Source of the DNA: Solidesulfovibrio sp.
GTDB lineage: Bacteria > Desulfobacterota > Desulfovibrionia > Desulfovibrionales > Desulfovibrionaceae
Direction of reading: 5' to 3'
DNA length: 64,000 nucleotides
NCBI RefSeq assembly: GCF_038562415.1
Contig: NZ_JBCFBA010000007.1
Location: 62,001-126,000, forward strand
Shown here one piece after another: positions 8,743 through 17,053 of this stretch. The notes below the pieces were generated by a model that was not told where the DNA came from, searched no databases, and was given only the letters and a program-made list of their open reading frames with translations. The position numbers and the translations under genes were made by a program. Position 1 is the stretch's first letter. Each line of letters opens with the position of its first letter.

Positions 8743-9053
8743 GGCTGTCCCTCCTTATCGTCGGCCGGCGGGTTCGGGGAGGGTTGGCCGGCGGGTTGCG
8801 GCTCGGGCGCGGCCGGCTTGTGGCAGCCATTGCGGCCATTGCCGTTTCGCGGCGCCACGACGATGGCGAAATCCGGGCAATGGGGTTCGCAGAAGCCGCA
8901 GTTGACGCAGGCGTCCTCGTCCACGACCCTGGCCTTGCCATCGGGGCCGGTGGCGAGTACGTGTTTCGGGCAAAATGCGACACAGATGCCGCAGCCCTTG
9001 CACCAGTCGGGGTAGACGACGACGCGGTTTTGTCCTTTCGATGCCTCGGTCAT
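8739..9053 (-). CDS. korD: Ferredoxin-like delta subunit of 2-oxoacid oxidoreductase
   Basis: A small 104-residue 2x[4Fe-4S] ferredoxin subunit. Cysteines fall in two CxxCxxCxxxCP motifs at 18/21/24/28 (CKGCGICVAFCP) and 49/52/55/59 (CVNCGFCEPHCP). A Pro/Gln-rich tail (about 75-104) follows. The ATG at 9053 is preferred because a good sigma-70 promoter (9132-9160) lies just upstream and would overlap a longer reading. However, an upstream ATG at 9155 has AAAGGA eight bases before it and would add a basic 34-residue leader, so the start is not certain. First gene of the operon; it passes electrons from KorAB to soluble ferredoxin. Confidence 0.88.
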   Translation of the reverse strand: MTEASKGQNRVVVYPDWCKGCGICVAFCPKHVLATGPDGKARVVDEDACVNCGFCEPHCPDFAIVVAPRNGNGRNGCHKPAAPEPQPAGQPSPNPPADDKEGQP

Positions 9054-9131
9054 GCCGTGATCCCGGGATGAAAATGTTTCGATTGGCCGGACTGTGACGT
9101 TTTCGTCGGAATTTGGCAATGCGCGCCGACG

Positions 9132-9160
9132 ATTATTTTTTGCTCTCGACGACATGGCAA
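9132..9160 (-). promoter_or_regulatory. Probable sigma-70 promoter of the kor operon
   Basis: Read on the minus strand: TTGCCA at 9160-9155, a 17-base spacer, and AATAAT at 9137-9132. Each hexamer differs from consensus at two positions, and the spacing is ideal. It is the only AT-rich patch in front of korD, about 80 bases before the ATG at 9053. It also lies between the divergent kor operon and the cyclophilin gene. Confidence 0.55.
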
Positions 9161-9204
9161 ATTTCCTTTAGGGCGGTACAACTTTTTTCGGAGGGTTACG
9201 TTAT

Positions 9205-9813
9205 ATGGTGACACAAGGCCGGATTTTCTGGCTGCGGGCGCTTGTGGCGCTTTGCTGCGTTCTGGCCGCAACCCTGGGCGGTGTTTCCGTCGCCCGGGCC
9301 GAGGGAGGTAAACCCATGGTCAAGCTGACGACCAGCAAAGGCGACATCGTCATCGAACTGGACAAGGAAAAGGCGCCCATCACGACCGAGAATTTCCTGA
9401 AATACGTCAAGGCCGGCCATTATGACGGCTTGGTGTTCCATCGGGTCATCAACGGCTTCATGATCCAGGGCGGCGGCATGGACAAGTCCATGAAGGAGCG
9501 CGCCACCCAGGCCCCGATCCAGAACGAGGCGGACAACGGGCTCAAAAACAAGGCCTACACCTTGGCCATGGCCCGCACGGCCGATCCGCATTCGGCCACG
9601 GCCCAGTTTTTCATCAACGTGGCCGACAACGGCTTCCTGGACCACACGGGCAAGAACCCGCAGGGCTGGGGCTACGCGGTGTTCGGCAAGGTCATCTCGG
9701 GCCAGGAGGTGGTGGACGCCATCAAGGCCGTGCCGACGATGACCAAGGGTTTCCACGAGAACGTGCCCGTGGTGCCGGTGATCATCGAAAAAGCGGAAGT
9801 GGTCAGCGAGTAG
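9205..9813 (+). CDS. Cyclophilin-type peptidyl-prolyl isomerase with signal peptide
   Basis: A 202-residue cyclophilin. Residues 1-33 form a signal peptide ([23 protein letters not shown], cleavage after ARA), predicting a periplasmic enzyme. The catalytic domain has [14 protein letters not shown] and the family core [15 protein letters not shown] 9205 follows GGAGGG by nine bases. A second in-frame ATG at 9316, immediately after the predicted signal peptide, has its own strong site GGGAGGT six bases upstream. Translation from there would give a cytoplasmic form starting [16 protein letters not shown], exactly where cytoplasmic PpiB proteins begin. A strong terminator follows. Confidence 0.94.
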   Translation: MVTQGRIFWLRALVALCCVLAATLGGVSVARAEGGKPMVKLTTSKGDIVIELDKEKAPITTENFLKYVKAGHYDGLVFHRVINGFMIQGGGMDKSMKERATQAPIQNEADNGLKNKAYTLAMARTADPHSATAQFFINVADNGFLDHTGKNPQGWGYAVFGKVISGQEVVDAIKAVPTMTKGFHENVPVVPVIIEKAEVVSE

Positions 9814-9837
9814 GCCCCTTTCGCCGAGAATACCCAG

Positions 9838-9869
9838 GCCGCTCCGGGATGACCGGGGCGGCTTTTTTT
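9838..9869 (+). terminator. Rho-independent terminator of the cyclophilin gene
   Basis: A 10-bp stem (GCCGCTCCGG / CCGGGGCGGC, one G-T pair), loop GATGA, followed directly by seven T. It begins 25 bases after the stop codon at 9813. Confidence 0.9.
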
Positions 9870-9939
9870 CGTTGTGAGGTCCGCCACGGGTTTGTTGGGC
9901 GAAAAAACCCAGGAAAATGGGAGCGGGCGCAAAAAAGTG

Positions 9940-9968
9940 TTGACGGACCCTGGCAAGGTGCGTAGATG
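9940..9968 (+). promoter_or_regulatory. Probable promoter of tRNA-Arg
   Basis: TTGACG at 9940-9945, a 17-base spacer and TAGATG at 9963-9968, ending 14 bases before the mature tRNA 5' end. A good -35 box with a weaker -10, as is common in stable-RNA promoters. Confidence 0.55.
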
Positions 9969-9982
9969 TCCTCTTCTCGCGT

Positions 9983-10059
<77 letters not shown>

Positions 10060-10069
10060 AAGAAAACAA

Positions 10070-10107
10070 GGGGTTAGGCCGAATAGGCTTAACCCCATTT
10101 TCTTTTT
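10070..10107 (+). terminator. Terminator after tRNA-Arg
   Basis: Stem GGGGTTAGGCC / GGCTTAACCCC (one G-T pair) with loop GAATA, followed by ATTTTCTTTTT. It starts 11 bases after the tRNA CCA end. Confidence 0.85.
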
Positions 10108-10481
10108 GGGCGATTTTGTCCCCCACCTGTCCCCCAATTTGAGATTGTGCGGGTGAAGTGAAAAACGCCCCACCCCGCCAAAGGGGATTGCGGCCCATGG
10201 GGACTGTCCCCCGGCGACCAGCCTGCCCTTCCTGCTGAACGCTCCTCCTCGTGCCGCCGCCCCGTTGCAGAACCTCCCTTTGGTTCGGCGCTGTCGTGGT
10301 ATACAGGTCGAGAAAAGAGATCAAAGACTTCCGATCACGACCCGGGAGAGTCTATGGCCGCTGTTATCCGCATTCCCAATTCGTCTTCGGACACGAAATA
10401 TTTGATCGATCCAGAAGCGGACCCATCCGTTCTGACCGATCTCGCCATGGCCGCGCTTGTCGCCGCCCGCCCTCTCGCCGG
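10108..10481. other. Gene-free stretch downstream of tRNA-Arg
   Basis: About 370 bases without a convincing gene. Open frames here have no ribosome binding site or recognisable domain. The part near the tRNA contains two copies of TGTCCCCCA/C (around 10118-10137). On the minus strand it reads as a Gly/Asp-rich tail (GGQVGDKIAQKENGV) of a kind often met where integrase genes end next to tRNAs. No integrase body or duplicated tRNA end is present, so a former integration site is only a possibility. It may also hold the 3' untranslated region of the dehydratase-like gene that ends at 10482. Confidence 0.4.
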
Positions 10482-11621
10482 CTACAGTATCTCCAGGAAC
10501 GCTTCCACGCGCGTGCGCAGCTGTTCCACGTCGGCGTCGGCGTAATCCGTCTCGATATGCAGCGTAGGCAAGCCGTGCTTTTCCAGCATGTGCGCGGCCA
10601 CGATCGGGGATTCCACGTTGTAGGTGTGGCAGCAGTGCCAGGTGAGGTCGACCACGCCATGGGGCCGCATCTCCTGCGTCAACCGGTCGAGCAGTTCGAG
10701 TCGGCCGGCGTTGGGGGTCATGACCGAGCAGGGGATGCGCAGATAACGGCGGGCGATGGCGGCCAGGGGATCGCCCGCCTCCTCCACCAGGCCATCGAAG
10801 CTTTTGACCCCCGAGCAGTTCTCGGCGGCGACCACCACGGCGCCGCTTTCCTCGATCAGGCGCAGAAGCTTCTCCGAACCGCGTCCCACCGGGCAACCCG
10901 TCAGGAGGATGCGGCGGGCGTCGGCGGAGACGCAGGAGGTCCCGGCGGCCGAAAGCGCCTCCAGTTCGGCCGACAGTTCCCGCAGTGTGGCGGCATAGGC
11001 GTGGGGGTCGGCGCTGAAACTTTTGGCTTCGGTGACGCGCAACATGTCCAGGCCGCTTAACGGGACGCACGGGCCCCGCGATGTGGAGAGCACCAGGGAA
11101 AGCAGGCGGCGCACCTCGTTTTGGAGGCGGATTTCCGCGCCCAGGGCCTCGTCCGTGATGGCCCGGCCGGTGGCCGATTCCAGGAACGTCTTGAACCGCC
11201 GCACCTCGCCCAGCCAATAGGCGTCCTGGGCCTCGCCGCCGGTCGCCGGCAGGTGCATGAGATGCAAGGGCTTTATCTTGCCCAGGTGCTCGTACATCTT
11301 CTTTTTGCCGTCGCAGGTCGTTTCTCCGACCAACAGATCCGCCGCGGCGAAATAGGGACAGGTGTCCGTCACCGCATAGCCGTAACTGGACTTGATCAGC
11401 GGGCAAAGATTGGCGGGCAGGGTCCGCTCGGCCGCGGGGATGGGCGCTTGCTTCTTGCCGCAAAGGCCCACCGGCACGGCGCCGGCGGCGCGCACCAGTT
11501 CCACCGGGGCGTAGGTGCAATAGATACCGACGACGAGGCTTCCCGAGTCCTTGAGGGGCTCGATGTCCGCCAAAAAACGATCCGCCAATCCGTCGAAGCG
11601 TTCCATGATGGATGGACGCAT
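10482..11621 (-). CDS. Double-cubane-type 2-hydroxyacyl-CoA dehydratase family reductase
   Basis: A 379-residue member of the HgdB/HgdC (2-hydroxyacyl-CoA dehydratase D-component) superfamily, probably the YjiM-like double-cubane reductase branch. Candidate cluster-ligand cysteines are Cys35 (GIYCTYAP), Cys54, Cys73 (NLCPLIKSSYG), Cys88 (TDTCPYF), Cys103 (ETTCDGKKK), GCPVG, ENCSGVKSFDG and WHCCHTYNVE. Such proteins carry [4Fe-4S] or fused [8Fe-9S] clusters and are activated by a small ATPase (HgdC/YjiL-like); no such activator gene is adjacent here. The physiological substrate is not known for this branch. Start ATG 11621 follows GGGAGG. The upstream region has stacked palindromes (11716-11747). 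Cytoplasmic and oxygen-sensitive by family knowledge. Confidence 0.82.
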   Translation of the reverse strand: MRPSIMERFDGLADRFLADIEPLKDSGSLVVGIYCTYAPVELVRAAGAVPVGLCGKKQAPIPAAERTLPANLCPLIKSSYGYAVTDTCPYFAAADLLVGETTCDGKKKMYEHLGKIKPLHLMHLPATGGEAQDAYWLGEVRRFKTFLESATGRAITDEALGAEIRLQNEVRRLLSLVLSTSRGPCVPLSGLDMLRVTEAKSFSADPHAYAATLRELSAELEALSAAGTSCVSADARRILLTGCPVGRGSEKLLRLIEESGAVVVAAENCSGVKSFDGLVEEAGDPLAAIARRYLRIPCSVMTPNAGRLELLDRLTQEMRPHGVVDLTWHCCHTYNVESPIVAAHMLEKHGLPTLHIETDYADADVEQLRTRVEAFLEIL

Positions 11622-11715
11622 GGCATGCCTCCCGACGTTTTACTACCGCCTGAAGCCGGGCATGTCTCAGGCGTGTCCAGCGTCATAGGCTAGGCCCATC
11701 CCTCGTGTCTGTAAA

Positions 11716-11747
11716 ATTGATAAAATCAATCGATCGACAATGATTGT
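11716..11747. promoter_or_regulatory. Stacked palindromes upstream of the double-cubane reductase gene
   Basis: In 32 bases there are ATTGAT-aaa-ATCAAT (11716-11730), CGATCG (11731-11736) and ACAAT-g-ATTGT (11737-11747), in an unusually AT-rich patch. The first resembles an FNR half-site pair (TTGAT...ATCAA) but has a 3-base rather than 4-base spacer. It lies about 95 bases upstream of the reductase start codon, a plausible operator position. Confidence 0.4.
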
Positions 11748-11769
11748 ATCGGAAAGATTGTCGTTGATA

Positions 11770-12084
11770 TCACTGCATCGGATCGGTAGCCCACATACAG
11801 TAGTTGCGGATTTGATTGTTTTGGCGTGCAGCGGTCTCCTTGTACTGTAAATAAACGTAAACACCGCGATGTAACGGTGGCGAGCGGATAACCGGATCAT
11901 GGGCGACGGATTTTCCCTTTGTCTCGATATGTCCTTCGATTGTTTGGGTTGAGGCAATTGTGCCGGGAAACGATGATTCTTCCTGGCCCTGTTGATATAG
12001 GTTCGCCGCATGTCCGTGTTTGTCGTGCATGACGCTTGGCGTCTGAAACAGTTTTCGCATCGTGTCGCCGGGTACGCCGCCCAT
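11770..12084 (-). CDS. Hypothetical protein, uncertain
   Basis: A possible 104-residue protein. ATG at 12084 follows GGAGGGACC, a good ribosome binding site. Composition is His/Gln/Asn-rich (MHDKHGHAANLYQQGQEES, then QYKETAARQNNQIRNYC) and more AT-rich than the flanks. No motif, membrane segment or signal peptide is evident. It lies in the decayed region left of the PPOX and anfK fragments, and the frame is continuous with the PPOX/anfK remnant frame through a stretch of random-looking sequence. It could be a true small gene or just an open frame in debris. Confidence 0.35.
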   Translation of the reverse strand: MGGVPGDTMRKLFQTPSVMHDKHGHAANLYQQGQEESSFPGTIASTQTIEGHIETKGKSVAHDPVIRSPPLHRGVYVYLQYKETAARQNNQIRNYCMWATDPMQ

Positions 12085-12413
12085 GGTCCCTCCGGCATTT
12101 GGCTCCTGCTGTTCGGAGGGAAGCGGCGAAGGCTTCGTTTCCTCCGGGTCGGAGGAGCTCCTCTTCGGTAAAACGGCGATCCGGGAAGGCCTGCGCTTCC
12201 CCGCCCTCGCCAAGCGACGGTCGCTTCCCCCCGGCGGCTTGCCGGGCCAGACGCCAACGGGCGTCGCGCTGCGGGGTTTCGTTCCTGAATCCGCCGCCTG
12301 TTCGTCTCCTGCCTGGATTTTCCCGCCGCCTCGTAATCCCCGGCGGTCCGGTTGCCGCGGTCGGCCGGGCGACCGCGCAGGCGGGTGACAGCAAATTCCC
12401 CTCCACAGCCATC
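12085..12413. other. No gene recognised between the hypothetical gene and the PPOX remnant
   Basis: About 330 bases on the anf-remnant side of the locus. Frames are open on both strands because of high GC, but none gives a recognisable protein or starts at a ribosome binding site. It probably contains unrecognisable debris of the rearranged locus plus the promoter region of the short gene to its left. Confidence 0.4.
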
Positions 12414-12930
12414 TCAAGCCAAGCCGTGGCGTTTGCCCTTGATGGACTCGATCGCGATGCGCACGACGGCCGTGGCCGCCAGGCTTGGGATAGTCGAACT
12501 TCCTGTCCGTGAACCGCGCCACGCTCCGGTCCAGGGCGGCGATCTTTTCCGCCTCGTCCTCCACCACGCTCGCCCGGCCAAGGCCCACCACGGTGCGGTG
12601 GGCGGCCTCGAAGTCGCAGGCGTTCTCACTCTCCACCACCCCCTGGTCCAGGGAGACGGCGAAGCAGAGCTTGGGATTGCGCTTGAGAATGGACATCTTC
12701 GTGCCCACGCGCGCGCCGTGGAAATACAGGACGTCGCCGGCGAAGGCGTAGAAGACCGGGACGAGAAACGGCGTGTCCTCGTCGCAAAGGGCCAGATACA
12801 GGACCTTGCCGGCCGTAAGCACGGCGTCGATGGCGGCGCGGTCCGTGACCTCCCAAAAGCGCAAGCCCTTTGGCCGCCGGCTCTCCCCTTGCCCCCCGGC
12901 CTGGGGGAAACCGCCGTGGCGGGGCCTTGC
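12414..12930 (-). pseudogene. Broken PPOX-family (pyridoxamine oxidase-like flavin) protein
   Basis: Minus-strand remnant of a split-beta-barrel flavin protein of the pyridoxamine 5'-phosphate oxidase / NimA-like type. Recognisable segments are [56 protein letters not shown] and [18 protein letters not shown]. After FDYPKP (about 12484-12490) the frame shifts. The natural ending, [20 protein letters not shown], continues in another frame to TGA at 12414-12416. The 5' end has no start codon of its own; the frame runs straight into the anfK fragment at about 12930. Both the missing start and the frameshift indicate a dead gene. Confidence 0.8.
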
Positions 12931-12936
12931 GGCCTG

Positions 12937-13311
12937 CAGGCCGATGGCCAGATCCGGGTTGCCGTAGATGGCCACGCGCTTGTCGGCGAAGAACATGTGG
13001 GCGAGGTCGGTCAGCGCGTCGATGGCGATGCCGCGCTCGCGCACGAGCGACTCGGGGATGGGCTTGCCGGTGAGCTTTCTGCGGTTGGCCAGAAAGGTGT
13101 CCGTGCTGCGGATGCCGATGGGCGTCGGGCCGATCACGGTCGGGAGGCCGAGCTCCTTTTCCAGGTACTGGGCGGCCTTGCCCCCTTCGTAGGGATTCAG
13201 CGCGATGGTGCCCACGGCGTTGGCCGTGCCTTCCAGGTCGGCGATGGTGGTCTCGCCGTGGGAGACGTGGTTGCCCGAGGGCATGAGCGGCGAATCGAAG
13301 GCCTCGATGCC
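12937..13311 (-). pseudogene. anfK: Internal fragment of Fe-only nitrogenase beta subunit
   Basis: About 125 codons on the minus strand closely resemble the middle of AnfK as remembered from Azotobacter: [59 protein letters not shown] and [20 protein letters not shown]. This corresponds roughly to residues 210-335 of about 460. The N-terminal half (with the P-cluster cysteines) and the last quarter are absent. The right edge is sharp, at 13311/13312, where a NifA-type gene begins on the other strand. The left edge lies at a 12-base palindrome GGCCTGCAGGCC (12931-12942), beyond which the frame continues into the PPOX remnant. No anfH, anfD or anfG remains in this window. Confidence 0.85.
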
Positions 13312-14171
<860 letters not shown>

Positions 14172-14332
14172 CTTCGGATCGCAGCCAGCAGATGGCGGAA
14201 ACGCGGGACCTGGTTCCGTTGCGGACGGCGCCGGGAGCCGCTCGTCGCGCTGGACAAGTCCGCATGGATGTGGCAATGACTGCTTTTGTTCAAAAAATAA
14301 TGAATATTGCAATATTTCCGACAGAGGCTTTC

Positions 14333-14695
14333 ATGCATCGCTTAGGTAGAGTGTTTTTCCAGTTGGCGGCTGTTGTGATCGTTATTTTTCTTGGGTGCGT
14401 GTCTCCTGCCCGGGCGATATCGATTCCTATCAACGGCAAAGTGCTCAACAGCGCCGAGACGTTCACCGGCATGGCGACGGTGTATTTCAGCGGTGGCGGC
14501 AAGTTGACCCTGACGACGAACGGGGGCGTGGCCTGCAAGGGGGATTTTATCCACGTGTCACAGCAGGAAGGCACCGGCACGGTCAGCTGCGAAGATGGCC
14601 GCCTGGGCTCCTTCAATTTCGTCACCGCCGGCTTTTCGGGCAGCGGCTCGGGGAGGATCGGCAACGAAAGCTTCGATTTTCGTATCGGAAAGTAG
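14333..14695 (+). CDS. Small exported protein of unknown function
   Basis: A 120-residue protein. The ATG at 14333 has AGAGG seven bases upstream and starts a clear signal peptide (HRLGRVFFQLAAVVIVIFLG, cleavage near SPARA). The mature part is Gly/Ser/Thr-rich and predicted mostly beta (TATVYFSGGGKLTLTTN-type strands, ending GSGSGRIGNESFDFRIGK), with two cysteines (ACKGD, VSCED) that could form a disulfide. In-frame ATGs upstream are possible but would bury the signal peptide. The family is not recognised. It is the first gene of the AT-richer island that follows the anf remnants. Confidence 0.6.
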   Translation: MHRLGRVFFQLAAVVIVIFLGCVSPARAISIPINGKVLNSAETFTGMATVYFSGGGKLTLTTNGGVACKGDFIHVSQQEGTGTVSCEDGRLGSFNFVTAGFSGSGSGRIGNESFDFRIGK

Positions 14696-15021
14696 CCGCT
14701 TCTCGCCCCTCTCTCCGCCCTGTGGCCTGATGCGACCGCGCGGCAATGGCCCAAGGGCACAGGCAACGCCGGTCTGCCCCTGCCATCGGCATCTCGCCTC
14801 GGTCCTTGTGTTCTCCCAAGCAGGACACGCACCAGAAGCGGCCCCCTTCCGGCATGTTGAACACCGAGTGGACTCTTACGAAATCGGCGCGCATTGACAG
14901 GCACCAAGTGACCGGTGTATTTGATTTGGTAAAAAACGTTGAGGCAAAGATGAGAAAATGAAGTCAGGCGGGCAAACAGCATTTCTCCTGCACCCGGCAC
15001 ACCTCTTACAATAGAAAGACT
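14696..15021. other. Intergenic stretch with a possible decayed zinc-ribbon frame
   Basis: About 325 bases with no convincing plus-strand gene. On the minus strand a frame (14622-14894) reads MPEGGRFWCVSCLGEHKDRG then EMPMAGADRRCLCP. This has a C-x2-C ... C-x-C pattern like small zinc-ribbon proteins, but its second half turns into random-looking sequence antisense to the upstream gene. It may be a short real gene or a relic. The right-hand part (14890-15020) is AT-rich and should contain the promoter of the lipoprotein-like gene at 15022. Confidence 0.35.
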
Positions 15022-15573
15022 ATGACATCAAACAATAGCGCGAAATCATGGAGCACCACAGCAACCAAGTCCACCCGAAAGCACCTATGTGTATCCTATA
15101 TACTGTCATTAGCCGTAATCATGTTCTCTTGCTCACAAGCGAACAATCAACTGGCCGAGTTGGTTACGCTCGATGATCGCGACACTGGCGACGTGTTCAT
15201 CCTGAGCGGACTGTACCCTACGGAAGGGAGCCGCTCGGACAAGTGGCGATGGGGAACCGGCCAGACCTCAAGTCTTTATTTTTATATGGACAAACCGGGT
15301 ATCGTTATCATTTCCGGCACATTTGAAAACCCCCACACAGGCCAGACAGTCAGGTTTTCATTGAATGGCAAAGAACTAGTGACCCTTTCGAACCTGCCAA
15401 AAAACGAAGACAAGGCGGCGCCACTCACATTCAACATGGAGGGTATGGCCAACCAGGGCCGTAATATTTTGGAAATTTCTTATTCCCACTGGACGGGCAA
15501 CACCGGGAGCACTTCCACAGACACGCGTAATTTTTCCGTTAAATACAGAAAGCTTACGATAACCACACGATAG
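15022..15573 (+). CDS. Membrane-anchored or lipoprotein-like protein with a beta-rich domain
   Basis: A 183-residue protein of the AT-rich island. A Lys/Thr-rich N-terminus leads to a hydrophobic segment (VSYILSLAVIMFSC, residues about 30-43) ending in a cysteine, a possible but imperfect lipobox. The rest is predicted beta-sandwich. The motif LSGLYPTEG...KWRWGTG resembles carbohydrate-binding-like accessory domains attached to membrane glycosyl- or glycerophospho-transferases; this is a resemblance only. It is followed after one base by an SGNH-hydrolase-like gene, so the two are probably co-translated and act together at the cell envelope. Confidence 0.6.
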   Translation: MTSNNSAKSWSTTATKSTRKHLCVSYILSLAVIMFSCSQANNQLAELVTLDDRDTGDVFILSGLYPTEGSRSDKWRWGTGQTSSLYFYMDKPGIVIISGTFENPHTGQTVRFSLNGKELVTLSNLPKNEDKAAPLTFNMEGMANQGRNILEISYSHWTGNTGSTSTDTRNFSVKYRKLTITTR

Positions 15574-15574
15574 T

Positions 15575-16948
15575 ATGCGCGAAAGCAACATCATACCCAT
15601 ACAGAATCTCGCAATCGGGCTACCGACTGTTGCCATCCCCTTGGTATTTTGGTACATTATAGACATAAACCTTAAAGAGATCAAGACGTTCGCCTTGATC
15701 CTAGAGGCACTATGCGTTGTAGTATTTTGTCTTTCCTTCAAAAAAAATCGTATCGGTAAAATAGCTTTAAACACTCAGCTTGTTCTTTGTTCTCTTTTTT
15801 TGTTTTTTGCTTTCTTTGAAATCACCGGTCGGTTCTTTCCCAATGTGTTTCCATACCAGATAAGAGTTTTTCTTAAGAGTGACGCTGGCCAACACGACCG
15901 GCAAGCGATGATTCAATACCTCGACCAGTCACCATGGATGAAATTCAAACCCAATGTCACGGTACGGCTTCCTGGTTTTCGGGAGCCAGCCGATAGATTT
16001 TCATACAGTTGGCAGACAGACGATTTGGGCTACAAAAACGACGCCAACCTGCTTGCCAAACCTATTACAGCGGTAGCACTGGGTGACAGTTTTACCGAAG
16101 CGATGGGATGCAAAACGGAAAATACTTGGGCGACGTTGTTGGGGGCGAAAGGATTTCCAACCTACTCTATGGGTGTGCATGGTTATGCACCGAGTCAGAT
16201 GGCAACGACCTATCGGAACTATGGCCAGGACTTCACACCGAAGTATGTTTTCATTGGATATACTGAGACTATTTTTCAACGAGAAAAGCTTTTTTTGGAT
16301 TTAACAGAAAAAAACAAAGAAGAGTTACAGAAAAACGGCTTGAGCGCTATGGCGAATTTGAATTTGCTGCTTGGACGGCAGGAAGTTCGCCTGGTAACAA
16401 AATCACCGGTCCTCGCCACCGTTATGTTTGTAATGAGCCAGAACGATCCTCTTTTTCTTAAAAAGATTTCAAACATTTCCTTCAGCAACGCCGAGGTCAA
16501 CAAAGACGTTTTTTTGCGCTATTTCAACGATCTCAAATATATCGACAACAATATTCCGGCAATAAAACTGATCGAAAACTCACCTGAGTGGACCAAATCA
16601 ATGAATAGCCTTTTAACAATCAAAGAATTGGCCGACAAAAAAGGGGCTAAAACCATTCTTATCTATTTCCCCTCCCGGCACACGATATATTATAAAAAAA
16701 TTATTGGCCAATCAATCCCAGAAGAAAAAGACTACGGGGCCAAAGAGAAAAAAGCCATTCACGATTTTTGCGCAACCAACGGGATTGTTTTTGTCGACAT
16801 ATCTCCAAGCCTTGAATCCTACGTTGCCGCCTTGCCGATAACCGCTACAGTTGACGAATTACCTTATTTCGAGTTTGATATGCATATGAACCCAACAGGG
16901 CAGCATATCATTGCTGACACGGTTGCAGCATCTTTGACTCCTAATTAA
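15575..16948 (+). CDS. Membrane-anchored SGNH hydrolase-like protein
   Basis: A 457-residue protein with about three hydrophobic helices at the N-terminus (roughly 12-30, 37-53, 63-83) and an extracytoplasmic SGNH/GDSL-type domain. The nucleophile block is ALGDSFTEAMG (Ser172) and the C-terminal catalytic pair is in FDMHMNPTGQH (Asp435, His437), the D-x-H arrangement of AlgJ/AlgX-like acetyl transferases. Such enzymes move or remove O-acetyl groups on exopolysaccharides. The ATG follows the previous stop after one base. Composition is AT-rich like its neighbours. Likely role, by inference: acyl modification of the surface glycan made by the island. The substrate is unknown. Confidence 0.78.
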   Translation: MRESNIIPIQNLAIGLPTVAIPLVFWYIIDINLKEIKTFALILEALCVVVFCLSFKKNRIGKIALNTQLVLCSLFLFFAFFEITGRFFPNVFPYQIRVFLKSDAGQHDRQAMIQYLDQSPWMKFKPNVTVRLPGFREPADRFSYSWQTDDLGYKNDANLLAKPITAVALGDSFTEAMGCKTENTWATLLGAKGFPTYSMGVHGYAPSQMATTYRNYGQDFTPKYVFIGYTETIFQREKLFLDLTEKNKEELQKNGLSAMANLNLLLGRQEVRLVTKSPVLATVMFVMSQNDPLFLKKISNISFSNAEVNKDVFLRYFNDLKYIDNNIPAIKLIENSPEWTKSMNSLLTIKELADKKGAKTILIYFPSRHTIYYKKIIGQSIPEEKDYGAKEKKAIHDFCATNGIVFVDISPSLESYVAALPITATVDELPYFEFDMHMNPTGQHIIADTVAASLTPN

Positions 16949-17053
16949 AAGACAATTTTCATTCTTTCGATACAAAAGTTATATGTGTGATTTGCGAACG
17001 CAACAAAGGACTCGCGTTCATTTCCAATCTTTAAACGCCTCACGAGCAGTTTC

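Noticed and set aside
10104-10324. A phage integrase gene next to tRNA-Arg
   Set aside because: Only a short tail-like frame is seen, with no catalytic Arg/His/Tyr region.
11716-11730. A consensus FNR box
   Set aside because: The spacer is three bases instead of four. It is listed only as a palindrome with FNR resemblance.
12937-13311. Vanadium nitrogenase VnfK or molybdenum NifK instead of AnfK
   Set aside because: The text FDSP...SHG...TTI and [11 protein letters not shown] fits remembered AnfK best. A search should confirm it.
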